Of a DNA stretch of 64,000 nucleotides, positions 1 through 13,029 are shown piece by piece. Each line of letters starts with the position of its first letter. Position 1 is the first letter of the stretch. Position numbers and translations under genes: made by a program. Source of the DNA: Hofstenia miamia (Eukaryota; Xenacoelomorpha; Acoela; Hofsteniidae). The notes below the pieces were generated by a model. It was not told where the DNA came from and ran no database searches. It worked only from the letters and a program-made list of their open reading frames with translations. Location of the stretch: assembly GCA_900660155.1 (NCBI GenBank), contig CABFPE010000516.1:350225-414224 (forward strand), written 5' to 3'.

Positions 1-1006
1 ATATATATATATATTCTATTTTCATTGCAAATATTTGGCAATGCGCAGTGGTCTGTAAGAAAAAATTGAGTTAAGACAAAGTTTTCCACTGGTTTGGGTA
101 CAAAAGCCTCAAACGCTACTGAACCGCATTCTCTAATCATCCTAATCCAGGCCCTGAACCTATTATACACAAAAAATGCACTCAAATCAATACAGGGTGA
201 TATTTTCAAACATGAGGTAATATCTCCTAGGAAGATTTTTATAATCGATTATTTTCAGTTGCATTAAAAATGTTCTTCAAAAAATTTTAGAAAATGTTAA
301 GAACTAAGATGGTAAGGTCTATTTTTAGAGTACATTTTCGTACATTTTGAAGGTATTTGCGAGCTTGCCGTTATTAGCCTTTGAAAGTAATATAAATTTT
401 TGAACGAAAATGTTGACATAAGTTATGAAGCCTGGGATCCATGAGAGAAAAAACTAGCTTCTCCTCCATATTTTTATGTAGATAGTCGTCCAATATATTA
501 AGGTTCTATATTCAAATTGCGCAAACAGAAAAATTCTGGCAAACGTGTACTTAAGGAAGGGCAATGAAAATTTTTTGGATGGGTTCTTTATTGTTTGCAT
601 TGCAGTGTGCCCATGTCCACATTTGCTAGTGTTCCACAAGCATGAGATTTTTTTAGAATTATTGAGTTAAAATGAAAACCTTGAAATTAGAGTAAACGTT
701 AGAGTAGAGAAGTCAACATTAAATACGAATCTTAGCAACATCGTTCTGAACCAACAAATAATGTTCTATGAAGTTACTAAAATGATATCTAGCAACATTC
801 AAGAGTAAATTTAACATTTACATGCGTGACAATTTGGCTGCAATGTAAACCGCTTACGCTAAGCTACGTCATTTTTATGCAATCTTTTTTGTTTTTGTGT
901 TTGAGTTGTTTTCATTTCCATTATTCAACAGATTCAACTTGTATATGTATTCAATAGACTCAATAATGCTCCTTAAGATCAAAGAAAAATTCAAAATCCT
1001 GTGATG
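1..1006. other. AT-rich DNA, no gene seen
   Basis: The window opens in a short (AT)n run (1-15), followed by AT-rich sequence. The open frames here are short, low-complexity and resemble no family I know. No RNA gene or clear regulatory site was seen. Confidence 0.6.
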
Positions 1007-1165
1007 TTTTTTAAGTATGCTCCTTATGAAGGTTAAAACACTTAACCTTATCTTTTCTTTCATTGAGATACTCCCCCTAAGAAGGCTTAAAATATAATCC
1101 GATTTAATTGAAAATATTGATAAATAATATAACACATAGGGAATTTCACAGCTCAACCTACCTCT
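1007..1165. repeat. dispersed repeat A, copy 1
   Basis: About 160 bp that aligns by eye, in the same orientation, with 25733-25885. Both copies contain an AAGTATGCT(C/T)CTT(A/G)TGAAGG block followed by GTTAAAA, and both end near an AATTTCACAG block. The similarity is imperfect, as expected for old members of a low-copy interspersed repeat. No coding content is recognised. Confidence 0.5.
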
Positions 1166-1450
1166 TCGAAAAGCTTCATTTTAGAATAAAATGCTTACAT
1201 GAAACTGACACATTTCGTCTATTACGCAGAATCCTAAACATTACGTGCTAGTCTTCATTCATCTGAATGTTCAAGTAGAATAGTTACTGTCAACCCTATT
1301 TTCTTTGGGCTTTTTTTCACATACGTCGTTACTTGGGTGGGAGTCAAAATTGCATTCCAAACTTATTTTCGTAAATAGTTTGGCAGGTAGATTCTCTTAG
1401 CATAGAAAATTAAATACAGAACATGATATTGCATATTTTTAGCATATTTC

Positions 1451-1482
1451 TGCTGACGTCAGCATTTTTCAGCACGACGTCA
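1451..1482. promoter_or_regulatory. perfect palindrome with two CRE-like sites
   Basis: Positions 1451-1464 read TGCTGACGTCAGCA, a perfect 14-bp palindrome around the cAMP-response-element core TGACGTCA. A second near-match, CGACGTCA, lies at 1475-1482. CREB/ATF proteins bind such cores. No gene lies close by, so a regulatory role is only possible. Confidence 0.3.
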
Positions 1483-1590
1483 ACAAAATATGCTATTTTT
1501 TATAAGATTACACAGACATAATGAAAAGATGCAACCTTGTTCTATTTTTACCTTTGATACACATTTTACTCAACAATACTATTTTTCTAG
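1462..1590. repeat. dispersed repeat B, copy 1
   Basis: This stretch matches 34400-34530 in the same orientation. Shared blocks include ATTTTTCA(G/A)CAC, then AAAATATGC, then ACACAGA and ATGCAAC(C/T)TTGT. Identity is roughly 70-75% by eye. It is an old interspersed repeat with no recognised coding sequence. Confidence 0.45.
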
Positions 1591-2076
1591 TGATATGTGG
1601 GTAGGGTATTACCCGGCGGGGTACTCCGTGCGCATATTTTGTAGCGGGTGTGTAAACTTTCAATTCAAAATTATGTGTATTTTAGATAAGAATATTATTG
1701 AACGCTTTAAATTTTGAATAAAAGTTTATTGAAAATATATAAATTGCTTAGAAGCAGGACAAAAATTCATTCTGGGCATGGGTGAGCATGGATGAGAAAA
1801 TAGTTCTTGAAGGGGAATGTGGCAATCTATCCGCACATCACTACTATATTCCCCCAAATCGTAGCAAAAATGCATCACGAGGAATAAAACGAAAAAATTT
1901 CTGTATTAAAAAGTTAGTACGTACTTTTTGCCAAAATTTCCACTATATTTCCAGGAATTAGATAAAAATGAAAGATTTGCTATGAGCTTTCAGCTATTTG
2001 AAAAAAATTATGATTTTTTAAGATAGGTTTTTGGGGTGAAATTTTGCTACCCAATCAAAATACGGTTAAGTACATT

Positions 2077-2099
2077 TAGATGTTCCTATGGAACATCTA
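2077..2099. repeat. 10-bp-arm inverted repeat
   Basis: TAGATGTTCC, three bases, then GGAACATCTA: arms of ten bases, all matching. The TTCC-TAT-GGAA centre also resembles a heat-shock-element half-site pair, but no gene is near. It could be a chance palindrome or a relic of a small transposon. Confidence 0.35.
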
Positions 2100-4334
2100 T
2101 ATTTCTTAAAGAGCATTATTTTAGCAATTGTTAAAATATAACAAAGCAACCAACACCAAATTTTGTATGCCTATTGCACTTAAAATTCTTAAAATTATAA
2201 GATATCCACTGGCTGAACGATGAAAAGTTTGTGCTTCCTAGCAACTAAGATTGCTAAGGGTTGTCTATATCGCACAACAGTTAATTGTTTTGTTCTTAGT
2301 AATGTAAGATTCAAAATATTAGTTGCTTGTAAAATTATGAATTTCGAAAGAAATATATATTTGAGTCAGTCTTAATGCGAAAAAATATTATATTTTTTGG
2401 GGTTCCAAATTATCATCGTCCCACTTTTTAGGTTCTTTAGTCAATAGTATTTAAAATATGACTATGAAATAATATAGGCTTGATTATAATAATTTATGAA
2501 CTGCAAAGTGGATACCATGAATGTATTATGGAACTTCTAACATCCAAATACTATAGCCAGACGTTCTTTTCTATCTGAAAATATTCTTATTCACGTTGGG
2601 TAATTGTTATTGTGTGGTATGCACTGGGTCTTGCATAAGACAAGCTCCAAGTCTATATTAAGAAGAACCTAAATGTGGAGTCATTGAGCCTCTTTATCAA
2701 AAAACTGAAACATGTGGAAATATCAAAGAATCTTGTGTTTTTTCCTATAGCCGATGTATGTTCATCTTGCCAGTTTCAACGATGATTCGTTTTTATAGGC
2801 TCTCTCAAAGGAGAGGCTCTATATCAGAAAATTTTGGAAGGAAGGAAGATGAAAATTTGCCATTTAAAGAAAACTTTGAAACTCTTTCTTGACTGTGGCT
2901 AGGCGATCTAGATGGCTCTGGTTTTTTCTGTATCTGCTGTGAATCAATTTTTGTTTATTATAGCAATTTTGTGTTTGAATTTCTTTTTTTTTAATTGAAA
3001 TTTCTTCAAGTTGAATATATTTACTCTTTCAAGATCGATGGACAAAAATTTGATAACATTCGTGACACATATATCATGGTGAATGACAACTATATTTAAT
3101 AGTGCTTCAATAATCCCATTTATAATTTGCTGTGCATTGTCAGAAGCCGATGAACAACCATTATAGATAGCCTCCTTCAATACTACTTGTAAGCGGAGTG
3201 TAAGATATGCAAAGAAAAAACGAAAAACTAAGCATAAGCATAATATGGCAGAATACGAAAGGTCGATGAGTCTGAAAATGCACTTCCATTGAAAAATGCT
3301 CACGGTTACATTCGACGGAGCTCGCCAATAACTACAGTATTCAATTACTTCGCGTCCGTCGATCTAAATTACGAGAGGAGAGGCCAAACATCTTGTGCTG
3401 AACAATTAGAAGGCTTAATCATATTATTTTTCTTTAACAGAACTGCCGGATGAGCCAGAAGTAATTACGTCTTAGCCAGTGATATACATTCCTATGTTTC
3501 TCTATGAAACTCCCTCTATGAATATGTAGACTAGCCAATATCTCCAAAACTGACCGAAGGCGGATTTAGAGGGACTCAGTGTTGATTGAATCTGCGATTC
3601 GGAACAAAATGGTAGTCTTCTGACACTTTGCACATAGCTAGCTTATTAATTCATACACACTTTCCAGAATTATGTTGGCAAATTCAGCAGCACTTATGGC
3701 ATAAATGGCAAAAATTCTTCTCGTTTGACAATTCTTGAGGAGATCATCATAAAAACGAGAGTTCGTCAATGGAAACTATAAGCCAGTGATGATATGAAAG
3801 CAGTTGCTACAAAAACTTTCGAATAAATCAAACACAATAAATGACTTCTCATTTACTTTCCCTGTCTAAGACACTTCTTTCAGTAACTACTATCTGGAAC
3901 AGATTTTAGGCTAGACAGGTGGAAAGATCAATGGTTGGAGTGAAGTTATTTCGTAGAAACAGCGAATCCTACATGGGTGCAACGTTTTTCTTTCTCACGG
4001 TTACTGGCATAGAAACTGAATTTTGACAGGGAACTGACTACCACCATATGCTATCAATCGGTAACTTGTTGATTTTATAAACATTTGGTTAAGTGAACAT
4101 CTTAAACTCGCCTTACGACAGTACACTACATTGTGCTCCAAAGTTTACTTTTATGTTTAGTTTCTGACCATTTATTGTCGCGTTTGTTTTGATTTAAAAC
4201 GTAAAACAGAAAGGAGACCCTTCTCCATCAGGTGTTGCTTTCAGATTGAGCATAGCTTTAATAGGTTTGAGCTATAAGCGTTTAAACAGTTTTTATTGGA
4301 TCATAAAATTTCTTAAAAAATCATTGGGCTGCTT

Positions 4335-4358
4335 AAGGTTGCATTTGAATGCAACCTT
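4335..4358. repeat. 11-bp-arm inverted repeat
   Basis: AAGGTTGCATT, two bases, then AATGCAACCTT: a perfect 24-base near-palindrome. No gene or transposon end is recognised around it. Confidence 0.4.
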
Positions 4359-5974
4359 TCAAAATTTTAATTTCAATATTCAACACACTAAATTCTTTCT
4401 TGTCATTTTCAGTTGAATAATATTTTCACTAATATTTCAAATTGTGAATGAATAGCTAGTATTTCAAATTTTGCAAAAAAGTATAATCTCAAGTAATCTT
4501 GTAATATATAAAATGCATCACAGGTGATAGCTTGATTTTCACATTTTTGTAAAAACTGTCTTTTGTCAATTATCCCGTTGATGTTCCCTAAAAGATCCCT
4601 GTAAATAAATCCTAGTTAGCCGTTTTTTCTGAAAAATGGGCTGTATGCTACTTGTGCAGTTGCTTTGAGCTGCCATTTTAATTAAATGAACATGTTATAG
4701 AACATAATATTTCGCTGTGGAGAGAAGATTTATCAAATTTGTTAAAAAATTACTTTATTTTAAATTATAAGCGATCCCTTTAACCCAAGCCCCTTCCTCC
4801 TATTTAAGGTCGTTATTTAATATTAACTTATGGCATAAATCTAATGTTATCAAATCAATATTTGATGCTGCAATTAACAACTTTTTCGTCATTTCAAAAT
4901 TGTATATAGCACTTTAGAAAAAAAATAACCTTCATGATATGTGTCTCTCAGTCCACTTGTGTGTCAAATCATGGCCCACAACATAGAGGTTGTAAAAACT
5001 GAAACTTAGTCAAATATCTAATTTGTGAGAACATTTTATATATGCATAGAGAAATTTACACAAAAAACAAAGACAATCAACAAGAATGTTGGTGAAGCTT
5101 TTGTATGTAACCTAATATTGATGTGCAGTTAAGACAAAACTTCTCAATGATGTGACAGAATAATATCAAGATGAAATTGAAAAATTCAGAATGATGTCAC
5201 ATGCATTGGTCATAATGTGTCTTTGATTCTGGAATATGATCTAAGGAAAGAAATTCAGGGATATATGAAAATGTGATATAATGAAGCCTTGTAATGATGT
5301 TACTCAAACGGAGTATTTCATTAGTCTGCAGCATATGCTACAACAGTAAATGATCTACATTGCAGCTTTTATATTAATTGTTTCTTACATCATCTCATTA
5401 CATGATTGTTGAAAGCATGCAATTTTTACAATCTGAATATACTCAGAAAATTGAAGACCTATCAATACTAATTTTAGTTCCTCATTCATATAGCAAAAAC
5501 TATAGTGAAAGATTTGAAATTTTGTATTCACAAAATCTCTGTTCAAATTGATAATATACATGTTTTCATTGTTGTGAAAATTTTTCCAATACATTAACAT
5601 AACAATACATTTAGCTATTGTTGTTAACCCATTCATATTTTAGATCCAAATTCCTAAAGAATAATTGTTATTATAATTGAGGTGACTACAATAATCTTTT
5701 TATATTATATTGTTTATCTGTCAGGACTGGCCAAAATCATCATTTCTGCTAACCACATTGATTGTCTTCATATACTGGACTAATGTAGTTATTGATATTG
5801 TGATGGCTTCTACTCTCTTTAGAACTTATAATACCTCTTGTATACTGGTCTAATCTCAGGAATATGAATGAAGGGGCACTGTGTAAACAATATGTCAGCA
5901 ACACACTTGTGAACATTAGGCTTCTCATGGCTCAGTTTTAGACCTGCTTTGCCTATCCTACTTGAAACTATCTA

Positions 5975-6990
5975 CAGGGTGATCCAAAAAAGCATAAAAT
6001 TTTGAATAAAACATGAGTTTTGATTTCTTTTTCTTTCATATTTCAAGATATAGAAGTACATTTCAATAGTCATTCTAAAAATTTTCTAGTCAACCAAAGA
6101 AAAGATATTCTGTCTCAAGGCCTATTTTGCCAACAAATCATTCATGGTGGTGTAAGCAAACTTTCAAATAAAATTTTGTTGTTATCAAGCTCCATCAAAA
6201 GACGAAATGTTGTACTTGATTTAGAGTTTTAGAGACCATGGGACTGTGCAAAATCATAATTCTAGAGGTCTGAGGGTTTCTTACTCTGGGTGGTGGGTGA
6301 GTGCTAGGATGGAAAGGAACATTGATGCTGTTCAAAATTTGGTTGGGCAGAGCTTAAAGAAGTTGCTTCAAAGACACAGTCAAGTGCTAGGAATCCCCTC
6401 AGAGTCTCTGAGCAGTGTTCATAAATTTGATCATAACTTGTATAGTTACCAAATCCAGATAAAAGAAATGCTTACACAGGCTGACATGGAAAAAACAAGT
6501 AACCCTTTGTGACACCATTGAGGGCAATCCATATTTTCTAGATCATGTCTGGTTCTCAGATGTAGCACACTTTTTGCTGTCAGGACATGGTAACACCAAA
6601 AATATTGTTTATTGAGGTACAGCTGTACCAAATGATGTCTTACAAAGACACTATACTCAACAAACTGCACAGCATAGGTAGTCATTTTGAAACATAGCAT
6701 CATAGACCCATATTGGTTTAAGGATGAAAAGCTGACAGGGTGAACACAGAGGGCTATGTGGCTGTACTGAGAAAGTTTTGAGCATCCTTGAAATAACACT
6801 GATGTTTTGATAGAGATGAACATTGGTTCCAACAAGTTAATGGAGTGGCCTTTGTGTATCATGTGAAGGTGATTAAGAGGTCATGTGTAATTTAAATTGA
6901 GAAAATTTTGATTTGGACATTCTTTTGGTGTATCTTTTGAACTTGGTATCAAGCAATCAAATTTTTTACTATAAAGCACATGTTAGTGCA
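5975..6990 (+). mobile_element. degenerate Tc1/mariner-type transposon (DD34D-like)
   Basis: A left terminal motif CAGGGTGATCCAAAAAAG starts at 5975, directly after a TA dinucleotide, which is the target used by this superfamily. The frame at 6246-6512 matches the linker and second helix-turn-helix of a common invertebrate transposase: NHNSRG, then SARMERNIDAVQ, then RHSQVLGI and YQIQIKE. Beyond a stop at 6510-6512, the sequence up to about 6620 continues the family pattern (a WFSDVAHF block carrying the first catalytic Asp, then LSGHGNTKNI). Stops and frame changes break the remainder. No right terminal repeat was found, so the end is approximate. Transposases of this class bind their terminal repeats and cut and paste the element; this copy cannot do so. 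Confidence 0.75.
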
Positions 6991-9235
6991 TTCAGAATGG
7001 AAAACTTTGGAACAAAAATCAACTTATGAAGCCCTTATAAAAATGAATTTCTTTAATCCAACTTCCATAGACTGTAACAATAAGTAGAAATTAAAATGCA
7101 AAGATCTAAGTAGAGCTTAGCAACTAATAAAAAACATTTCCACCTAAACTCAAACATGAAGAATCAAAATATGAATTCATTTTTTAAATTAAAACAATAT
7201 TGAAATAGCAATTTATAAATCTATCTAACAAAATTACTGTTTTTTTGAATTTCAACCAATATTAATATTATTTCATTAAATTGTGTACAAAGAATTGATC
7301 AAATAAAAAATCTAACAGTGCAAATAGATTCAGAAAGTTTGAAAATAGATAAAAACTGCAGTTTTGGAACAAAAATCAACTTATGAATCTCTTATAAAAA
7401 GTCCCTAAAGAGTGGTTTTAATATCAATATTGCAAAGTTAGGTTTTTTTCACCAAATCTGTGAAAAATTGCATATTTAGGATTTTCAGACAAAGGGGATA
7501 TCTTAGTCATGACCAAAATTTTCAAAATATTGAGAAAGGAGACACCAAAAATGAATTTCACAAACATTGATTTAAAATTTTTCATTTCTTTACTAAACAA
7601 TTTTTTGATTTATACAGTCAAAATCATTTTTGAAAACCTTATGTGGGGACATTCCACCATGTCCTCCCTCTTGCATATGCCACTGGTTTGTACTTAGTGA
7701 TAAAGCATAATTAACCATTGTATGTTGCATGTCATTTTGACCTAGATTTTGTAAATCTACTCAAAGCAGTCAACAATGAAGTTAAACCAAGGCATTGTAA
7801 GTAGACATATCTGCAATGTTGTAGAAAACCACCAAGGGCCAACAGGATGACATCACAATATGAAAATATTATAACAAGTTATTGCTAACAGGTTTAGAAC
7901 TTCCATTTATTACAAATTGCAACAAAGACAATTGATGCACAATTTTAACTAGGGCAGCACATTTGAAGGTAAGCAACATTAAGGAACACTGCAAAAGTAA
8001 TTCACTGAGAACAACAACAACTCCTCCACATTGGTTCTGCTTTGGGCAGAGCCCTTGAGTTGCTATCTAAAGAAGTAAGCATAAATTTAATGGTAACAAT
8101 TAAGTTGTTATAATTAATAATAAGGCTCAAGTAATAAATAACAATTAAACACTTAAGTTAGTTACACCAACTTGAGATTAAGACTAAAATAAATATTGGA
8201 TAATGATACTTCCTAAGTCAAGTCCAATCTGGTGGAGATTATACATGCCAACCATGTCAGGATCCCCAAAATCTACTAAAGAGGATTTAAAAAAAAGAAA
8301 ATTCCAGTTAAGTTGGATTTCTTCTGGGAAAAAAATTTTTCTAAATGAAAAGTCAGCAGAAGAAAAATGAAATAGAAACATAGAGAGAGAAGAATGGGAA
8401 AAATAACAAATAGAAAACAAATAATGCAAAGAATAATGGATCAAAACAAGTAACCAAAATAAAGAAAAGTAAAACTAGTGAGGGGAGAGAACTACTCCAA
8501 CTGAATATAAAATAATAGTATATTTGAAAAAGTAAGCTAAATCAAAACACAAAATGCATTCACTTTTGCAAACTGTCATAACCCCTAAATCCAAGATACC
8601 TCATCACCAGAAATTGACGTTTAACTAACAGAATTAGTCTTAGAATATATACATATTAAAAACAAGCATGCCATTGCAGAATTATATTAAATTGTTAGAA
8701 AAATTGTCCAAATAAATTTCACAGTTCTAAATAATATTTTAAATACACAATTAGCTGAAATGTAATTAATATAAATTAAAAATTGACCACTTTTCAGGGT
8801 AATGTCCCAAAATGATGAATATTTGTGCCAGCTCAAGGTGAAAGATTTTGTGATCAGCCTAAGCCAACTTGTTTGCTAAAGTGCATGCATGATATAAAAA
8901 TTGCTCATATGATGATACATTCTTGGTTGCTTAGTGTTTGCTTCATTGTGCTTGATACCTCAAACTTTTATTTTTGCATAAATGTTGATTAAATGTTACA
9001 TAAATTCAATAATATAGGTTGATGTTGGTTGCCTTTGCAAAATAAATGTGTTAAAATATGTCTTACCATGGCCTATTAAAAAATTTTAATAAACCATAGT
9101 CATGTTTAACATATTTCTATGTTATAATTCATATTTGAATTAATTAATATATTTCTTTTTTAACCAATTCTTTGATTATTTGAGTGAAGTTGATTGGATT
9201 TTAACAGTAGGGAGGTCCAAGATGTTTTTCAGCAA
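6991..9235. other. gene-free stretch with a short repeated block
   Basis: AT-rich and without a recognisable gene. A block of about 35 bp (TTTTGGAACAAAAATCAACT onward through CTTATAAAAA) occurs near 7008 and again near 7362, about 354 bp apart. Open frames such as 7509-7697 and 8184-8444 look like chance frames in low-complexity sequence. Confidence 0.5.
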
Positions 9236-9239
9236 GGTG

Positions 9240-11403
9240 AAAATGCTTAGAGGAGCAAATGAAGAAGAGATGCTTTAAATGGATGGAAAGAGCTGAGGAG
9301 TTTTCATGAATTTCAGAGAATGGGACACCATCAGGATAGCAAGGATCAGACAATTTGCAGCACTTAATCATGGGGGAAATATCATGGGCATTGAAGATGA
9401 TGTCACATAGGCAAATCAGTTGGAAGTGGCAGGTGGACCAGGGCAGTGAGAGACAGGATCAGAGAAATTTGAAGCAAAATAGGCATTGAAGAATTCAGCT
9501 TTCTCCAAATCCAAGTGAGCTGAAAGATTATTCAATTTCAAGCTGGGGAGGTCAGGTTTGGAATGAAGAGAACACAAGAAAGAGTAAGAGTTTTGAAGAG
9601 ATCCAGATAAGAAGTTGGACAACATAGAGATTTTGTCAAGTTTCATGAAGTTGATGATGTTGTTTGTGAGAGAAGAGAGTTTCAAAGAATCAGAAGGACC
9701 ATAATTGCATTTGAAAGATTCAAGTTTATTCAAAGAGTGTACAGTAGTGATGAGAAATAGAAAGCTTAAGAAATATGCTTTTTCTGATGATGGGGAACAA
9801 AGAATGAAACAACTTGGTGAAGGAAGTGTGTCAGTCATCAGCAGAGAAAGAGTAATTAAAAGTGGGGAATGAAAAAGAGGGAGCAGCATTTAGAGATACA
9901 TAGTCACTGTTAGATCAAGCATATTGAGGAGCAGCAGACCAAGCAAATGGGGTAATAAGATTGACAGACAAGTTGAATTGAGTGATAAAGACAGCTTAAC
10001 TGGAACAGGGACCAGAGAGGTGTCAAAATATGATCAGGGTGAGAGCACAAAACCACGTCAAGAGGGGAGGAGCAAGAGTAGGAGAAAATACAAGTTGTTC
10101 AAGAAAGTAGGAAGCAAAAAGTTCCAGAACAGCAGATTCATAAAGGTCATTAGAGTCAAGTGCATTCCAGCAAACATTATGAGGTTTGAAGTTACCACAG
10201 ATGAGGAGATGAGGAGGAGTGGGAAATCCAAGTTGATGAGAGAGAGTGATAGAAAAAAAGGACTTTTGGAAGGAGGGTTGTAAATGCAGAGAAGAGAAAC
10301 AATGTGATCACTGAGAACAACAGTACAGTTGCAACAGAAATCAAAGGAAAGAAACTCAAAAGAGAGGGGTTGGATGTCAAGGTTAGGGTGACATGTGGCA
10401 ATGAGAACACCACCATGTCAACCATTAGAGTGAACCCATACAGGAGAGAACTTTAAGTGTGGGTTTATGAAAACCAACTTTATCAGCAATGGAAGGATCA
10501 AGCCAGGTTTCAGTAATGAAAATGAGGTCAATAGGAGACTGTAAGAAGAAATTGTAAAAACTGAGATGATGGTTTAATGAGACAAAACTGTGAGCATTGG
10601 CAAGCAAAAAAGAGAAACCAGATTTGGGATGAGGAGAAAATTCCAAACTAGGAGGTGCAGGTGGTCAATCACAATGAGAATCATCACAATTGTGGGGACA
10701 AAGGCCAAAAGATTTGTGCTCAGCATCAGTGAAACAATACTATTGGATCAAGAGAACATCTGACCACACTTCATGATCCATGACAGCCTAATGAGCCTCT
10801 TGATTACAGACAATGTGGAAGGAGGAAAATAGAGAATCCATATGTGGTGGAATGAGAAGGACCTCATCAAATTATAGTGAGGAACAACAAAGGTGATCAG
10901 CAAAATCAGAAACAGAATTACCAAAACAAACAATATAGATGTGAGCTTTACAAGGAAGTTGAGGGAGGGAACTAATCAGAACAGCAAGCAGCTGACAGGA
11001 TGAACTAGTACCAAGGATGTGACGAGGGCAAAGATAGCAGTGAGTAGGTGGTGGAACAGACTGTTCAGGGGCAAGTAGCAGCACATAAGAGGGAGCAGGA
11101 TTAGAACATGGGGAAGGATGATTGGGATTATTAGGAATGGTGTGTGAAATGGTGGCACTGTAGGAGAACATTTGAGTTTGAATGGATGAGACATCAGAGA
11201 TGAGTTTAGCAAGAGAGTTTAATATGATGACAAGGCAATATTGGAAGGGCTGATGTTGGAAGACTGGTGTGAATGGGACAGGAAGGTGATAGCTTGGCAA
11301 AGCAGAGAGATAATGGTACCTTTTTTAAAACACCAACCACCAAAGCAAATTGGGCATCTGAAAGATTCTGAATGTCAGCAAGCAATGCATTAGCCATGGG
11401 CAT
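9240..11403 (-). mobile_element. decayed non-LTR retrotransposon (LINE), endonuclease to start of RT
   Basis: Read on the minus strand, fragments in different frames match an APE-type LINE ORF2 in the correct order. Near 10600-10480 there is an endonuclease start (LLANAHSF, then FITETWLDPSI). Near 10220-10140 comes the Asp-Asn active-site region in degraded form (CGNFKPHNVCWN). Near 9540-9460 is the pre-RT segment (KAEFFNAYFASNFSDP), and near 9400-9300 the first RT block (ISPMIKCCKL, then PDGVPFS). The rest of the RT is missing. Upstream, 11403-10870 is proline- and leucine-rich low-complexity sequence that may be ORF1 or the linker. Several stops and frameshifts show an inactive copy. The style is L2/CR1-like, but the clade is uncertain. 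Confidence 0.7.
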
Positions 11404-11767
11404 GACTGAAATCTAATTAAACTATATAATAAACAGGGAAATTAGAATGATGCAGTTCTAAATTAAGTACACTAAAAATTTTCTCTCAAACTTCATTTAT
11501 CAATGGCGTTGCTTCTACCCAAAAGCAATGATTCCAATCCAAGACCACTATTGCAACAGCTCCTAAGCTGTCCCAGTCCACTCTTTGGCATACTCTCAAC
11601 CAGGCTGGTTACTAATTATAGATGATAAATTGATTGATATTAGTCATATCAACGTTGAATATGAGTTGTGCCATCAATGCATATATTACTCTACTATTCC
11701 ACATTGATGTTTGATTGATTCAGTGGAGAAGTTGGAAAAGGCATCTTTGCTTTGATGCCAAACTCTA

Positions 11768-12145
11768 CTAATGTTGCTGCACTTTGATCAAATTTAATAA
11801 AAGACCATAATCCTTTCTCCTTTGTTCTGTTTTAAGCAAATCATCATATTTAGAAATAGTTATTGATAATGCAGCTTTATTGTATTTTTCACATTGCTCC
11901 CAATCGTTTTGTTGAACAGAAGAAATGAAATAGTTCGTCTTAGGACTGCTTGTAATTTCACCAATTCTATTTTTCAATTTAAGTTGGAGAACTAAGTCCA
12001 AAATATGGAGTCTGCAACCTATAAAATTCGAGATTACATCTTGCAATCTGACAGCCACTCCATTTCTTCTACCAGTACTAACAGGCTCAGTGTCTGAACA
12101 TAAAATACCGAAATGTCCATTTGAGAACTTCAGGGTTTCTTCCAA
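11768..12145 (-). pseudogene. transposase-like relic
   Basis: A 125-codon frame contains STGRRNGVAVRLQ and, about 15 residues later, FIGCRLHILDLVLQ. This pairing (a Ser/Thr-Asn/Thr-Gly block, then an (I/W)GC-x-x-H-x-LD block) resembles uncharacterised, hAT-like transposase-derived proteins I have seen in invertebrate genomes. The first residues upstream and everything past about residue 125 are missing, and I see no terminal repeats. A host gene exon is possible but less likely given the surrounding repeats. Confidence 0.35.
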
Positions 12146-13029
12146 AAGCTGATTTGCTCAACCTATTAGAAACAGCAATGACAATGAGTTCTCTCTTCCT
12201 GGACAAAACAGTTTAGATCATTAAATTAACTCGAAGCAGTTTCGGATCTATATTATAAAGAAAATATTTACTACAAGCTATGCTATGAGATTATAATGAA
12301 AATGTACACTAAATGATATAAATGAAAAAGTGCGTAACTTATGCCTCTTAGTACCAAATAAACGCTTGGTATGGAAACCCATGACACACTTATCCACAAA
12401 CTATTTTTTCAACAGGTTTTCCAGTGGCGTACCCATGCATTTCAGATGAAGGGGTCATCTCAATGCAATCGTGTTTAGTGGCTCAAAAGGTGAAGCCTTT
12501 CAAAATTGTATAACTTTATCAAAAAATATACCCTAAAAATGGACCTCACTATCGAAATGCTTTGCTGAACAGTTTTCATTTAATTGAGAAAATCCATTTA
12601 GAGAAGATACAACACGACGTGGACATATTCTTACACGTCCTTCTCCTGAGCACCTTCACTGCTCTAAGATAATAATATCCTCCTGTAATTAAATCCCATC
12701 AGTAACCATACATCCATTTCAGAGGGACATTGTAACTCCGCACATTATGTAGTACCAAACACAGCCGAATACAATTGGTCTTTTTTTAAAATTTAATTAG
12801 CAACATTCCTCATTTATTATTAAGGTCGCACTTGTTAATAATAAATAGTTATGCATATTGACTTGTCAAAGATATTAATTGATTTGACAATATATATATA
12901 ATATCTGATACGTTTTAATAGAATTGCTTCTGTAAATAAGTATCTTAACTCAGCTATTTAATGAAAGCCTATTTTAAAAGGACAGAAGTTGATTTCTGCC
13001 ATTCTTTGAATACAATGAGAAGTTAAATA
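12146..13029. other. gene-free stretch
   Basis: AT-rich sequence with a short TATATATA tract near 12890. No gene, RNA or element ends were recognised. Confidence 0.5.

Larger units (their letters stand above)
1600..5970. other. gene-free stretch
   Basis: Mostly AT-rich sequence. It contains two perfect short palindromes, listed separately. A 119-codon open frame at 2944-3303 (-) has a hydrophobic start and a lysine-rich end, but no family resemblance, and it is preceded by no convincing splice or start context. I see no tRNA, rRNA or transposon ends before 5970. Confidence 0.5.

Noticed and set aside
2944-3303. 119-codon hydrophobic/lysine-rich frame (-)
   Set aside because: No family motif, no clear start context, and a low-complexity lysine-rich end; insufficient to call a gene.
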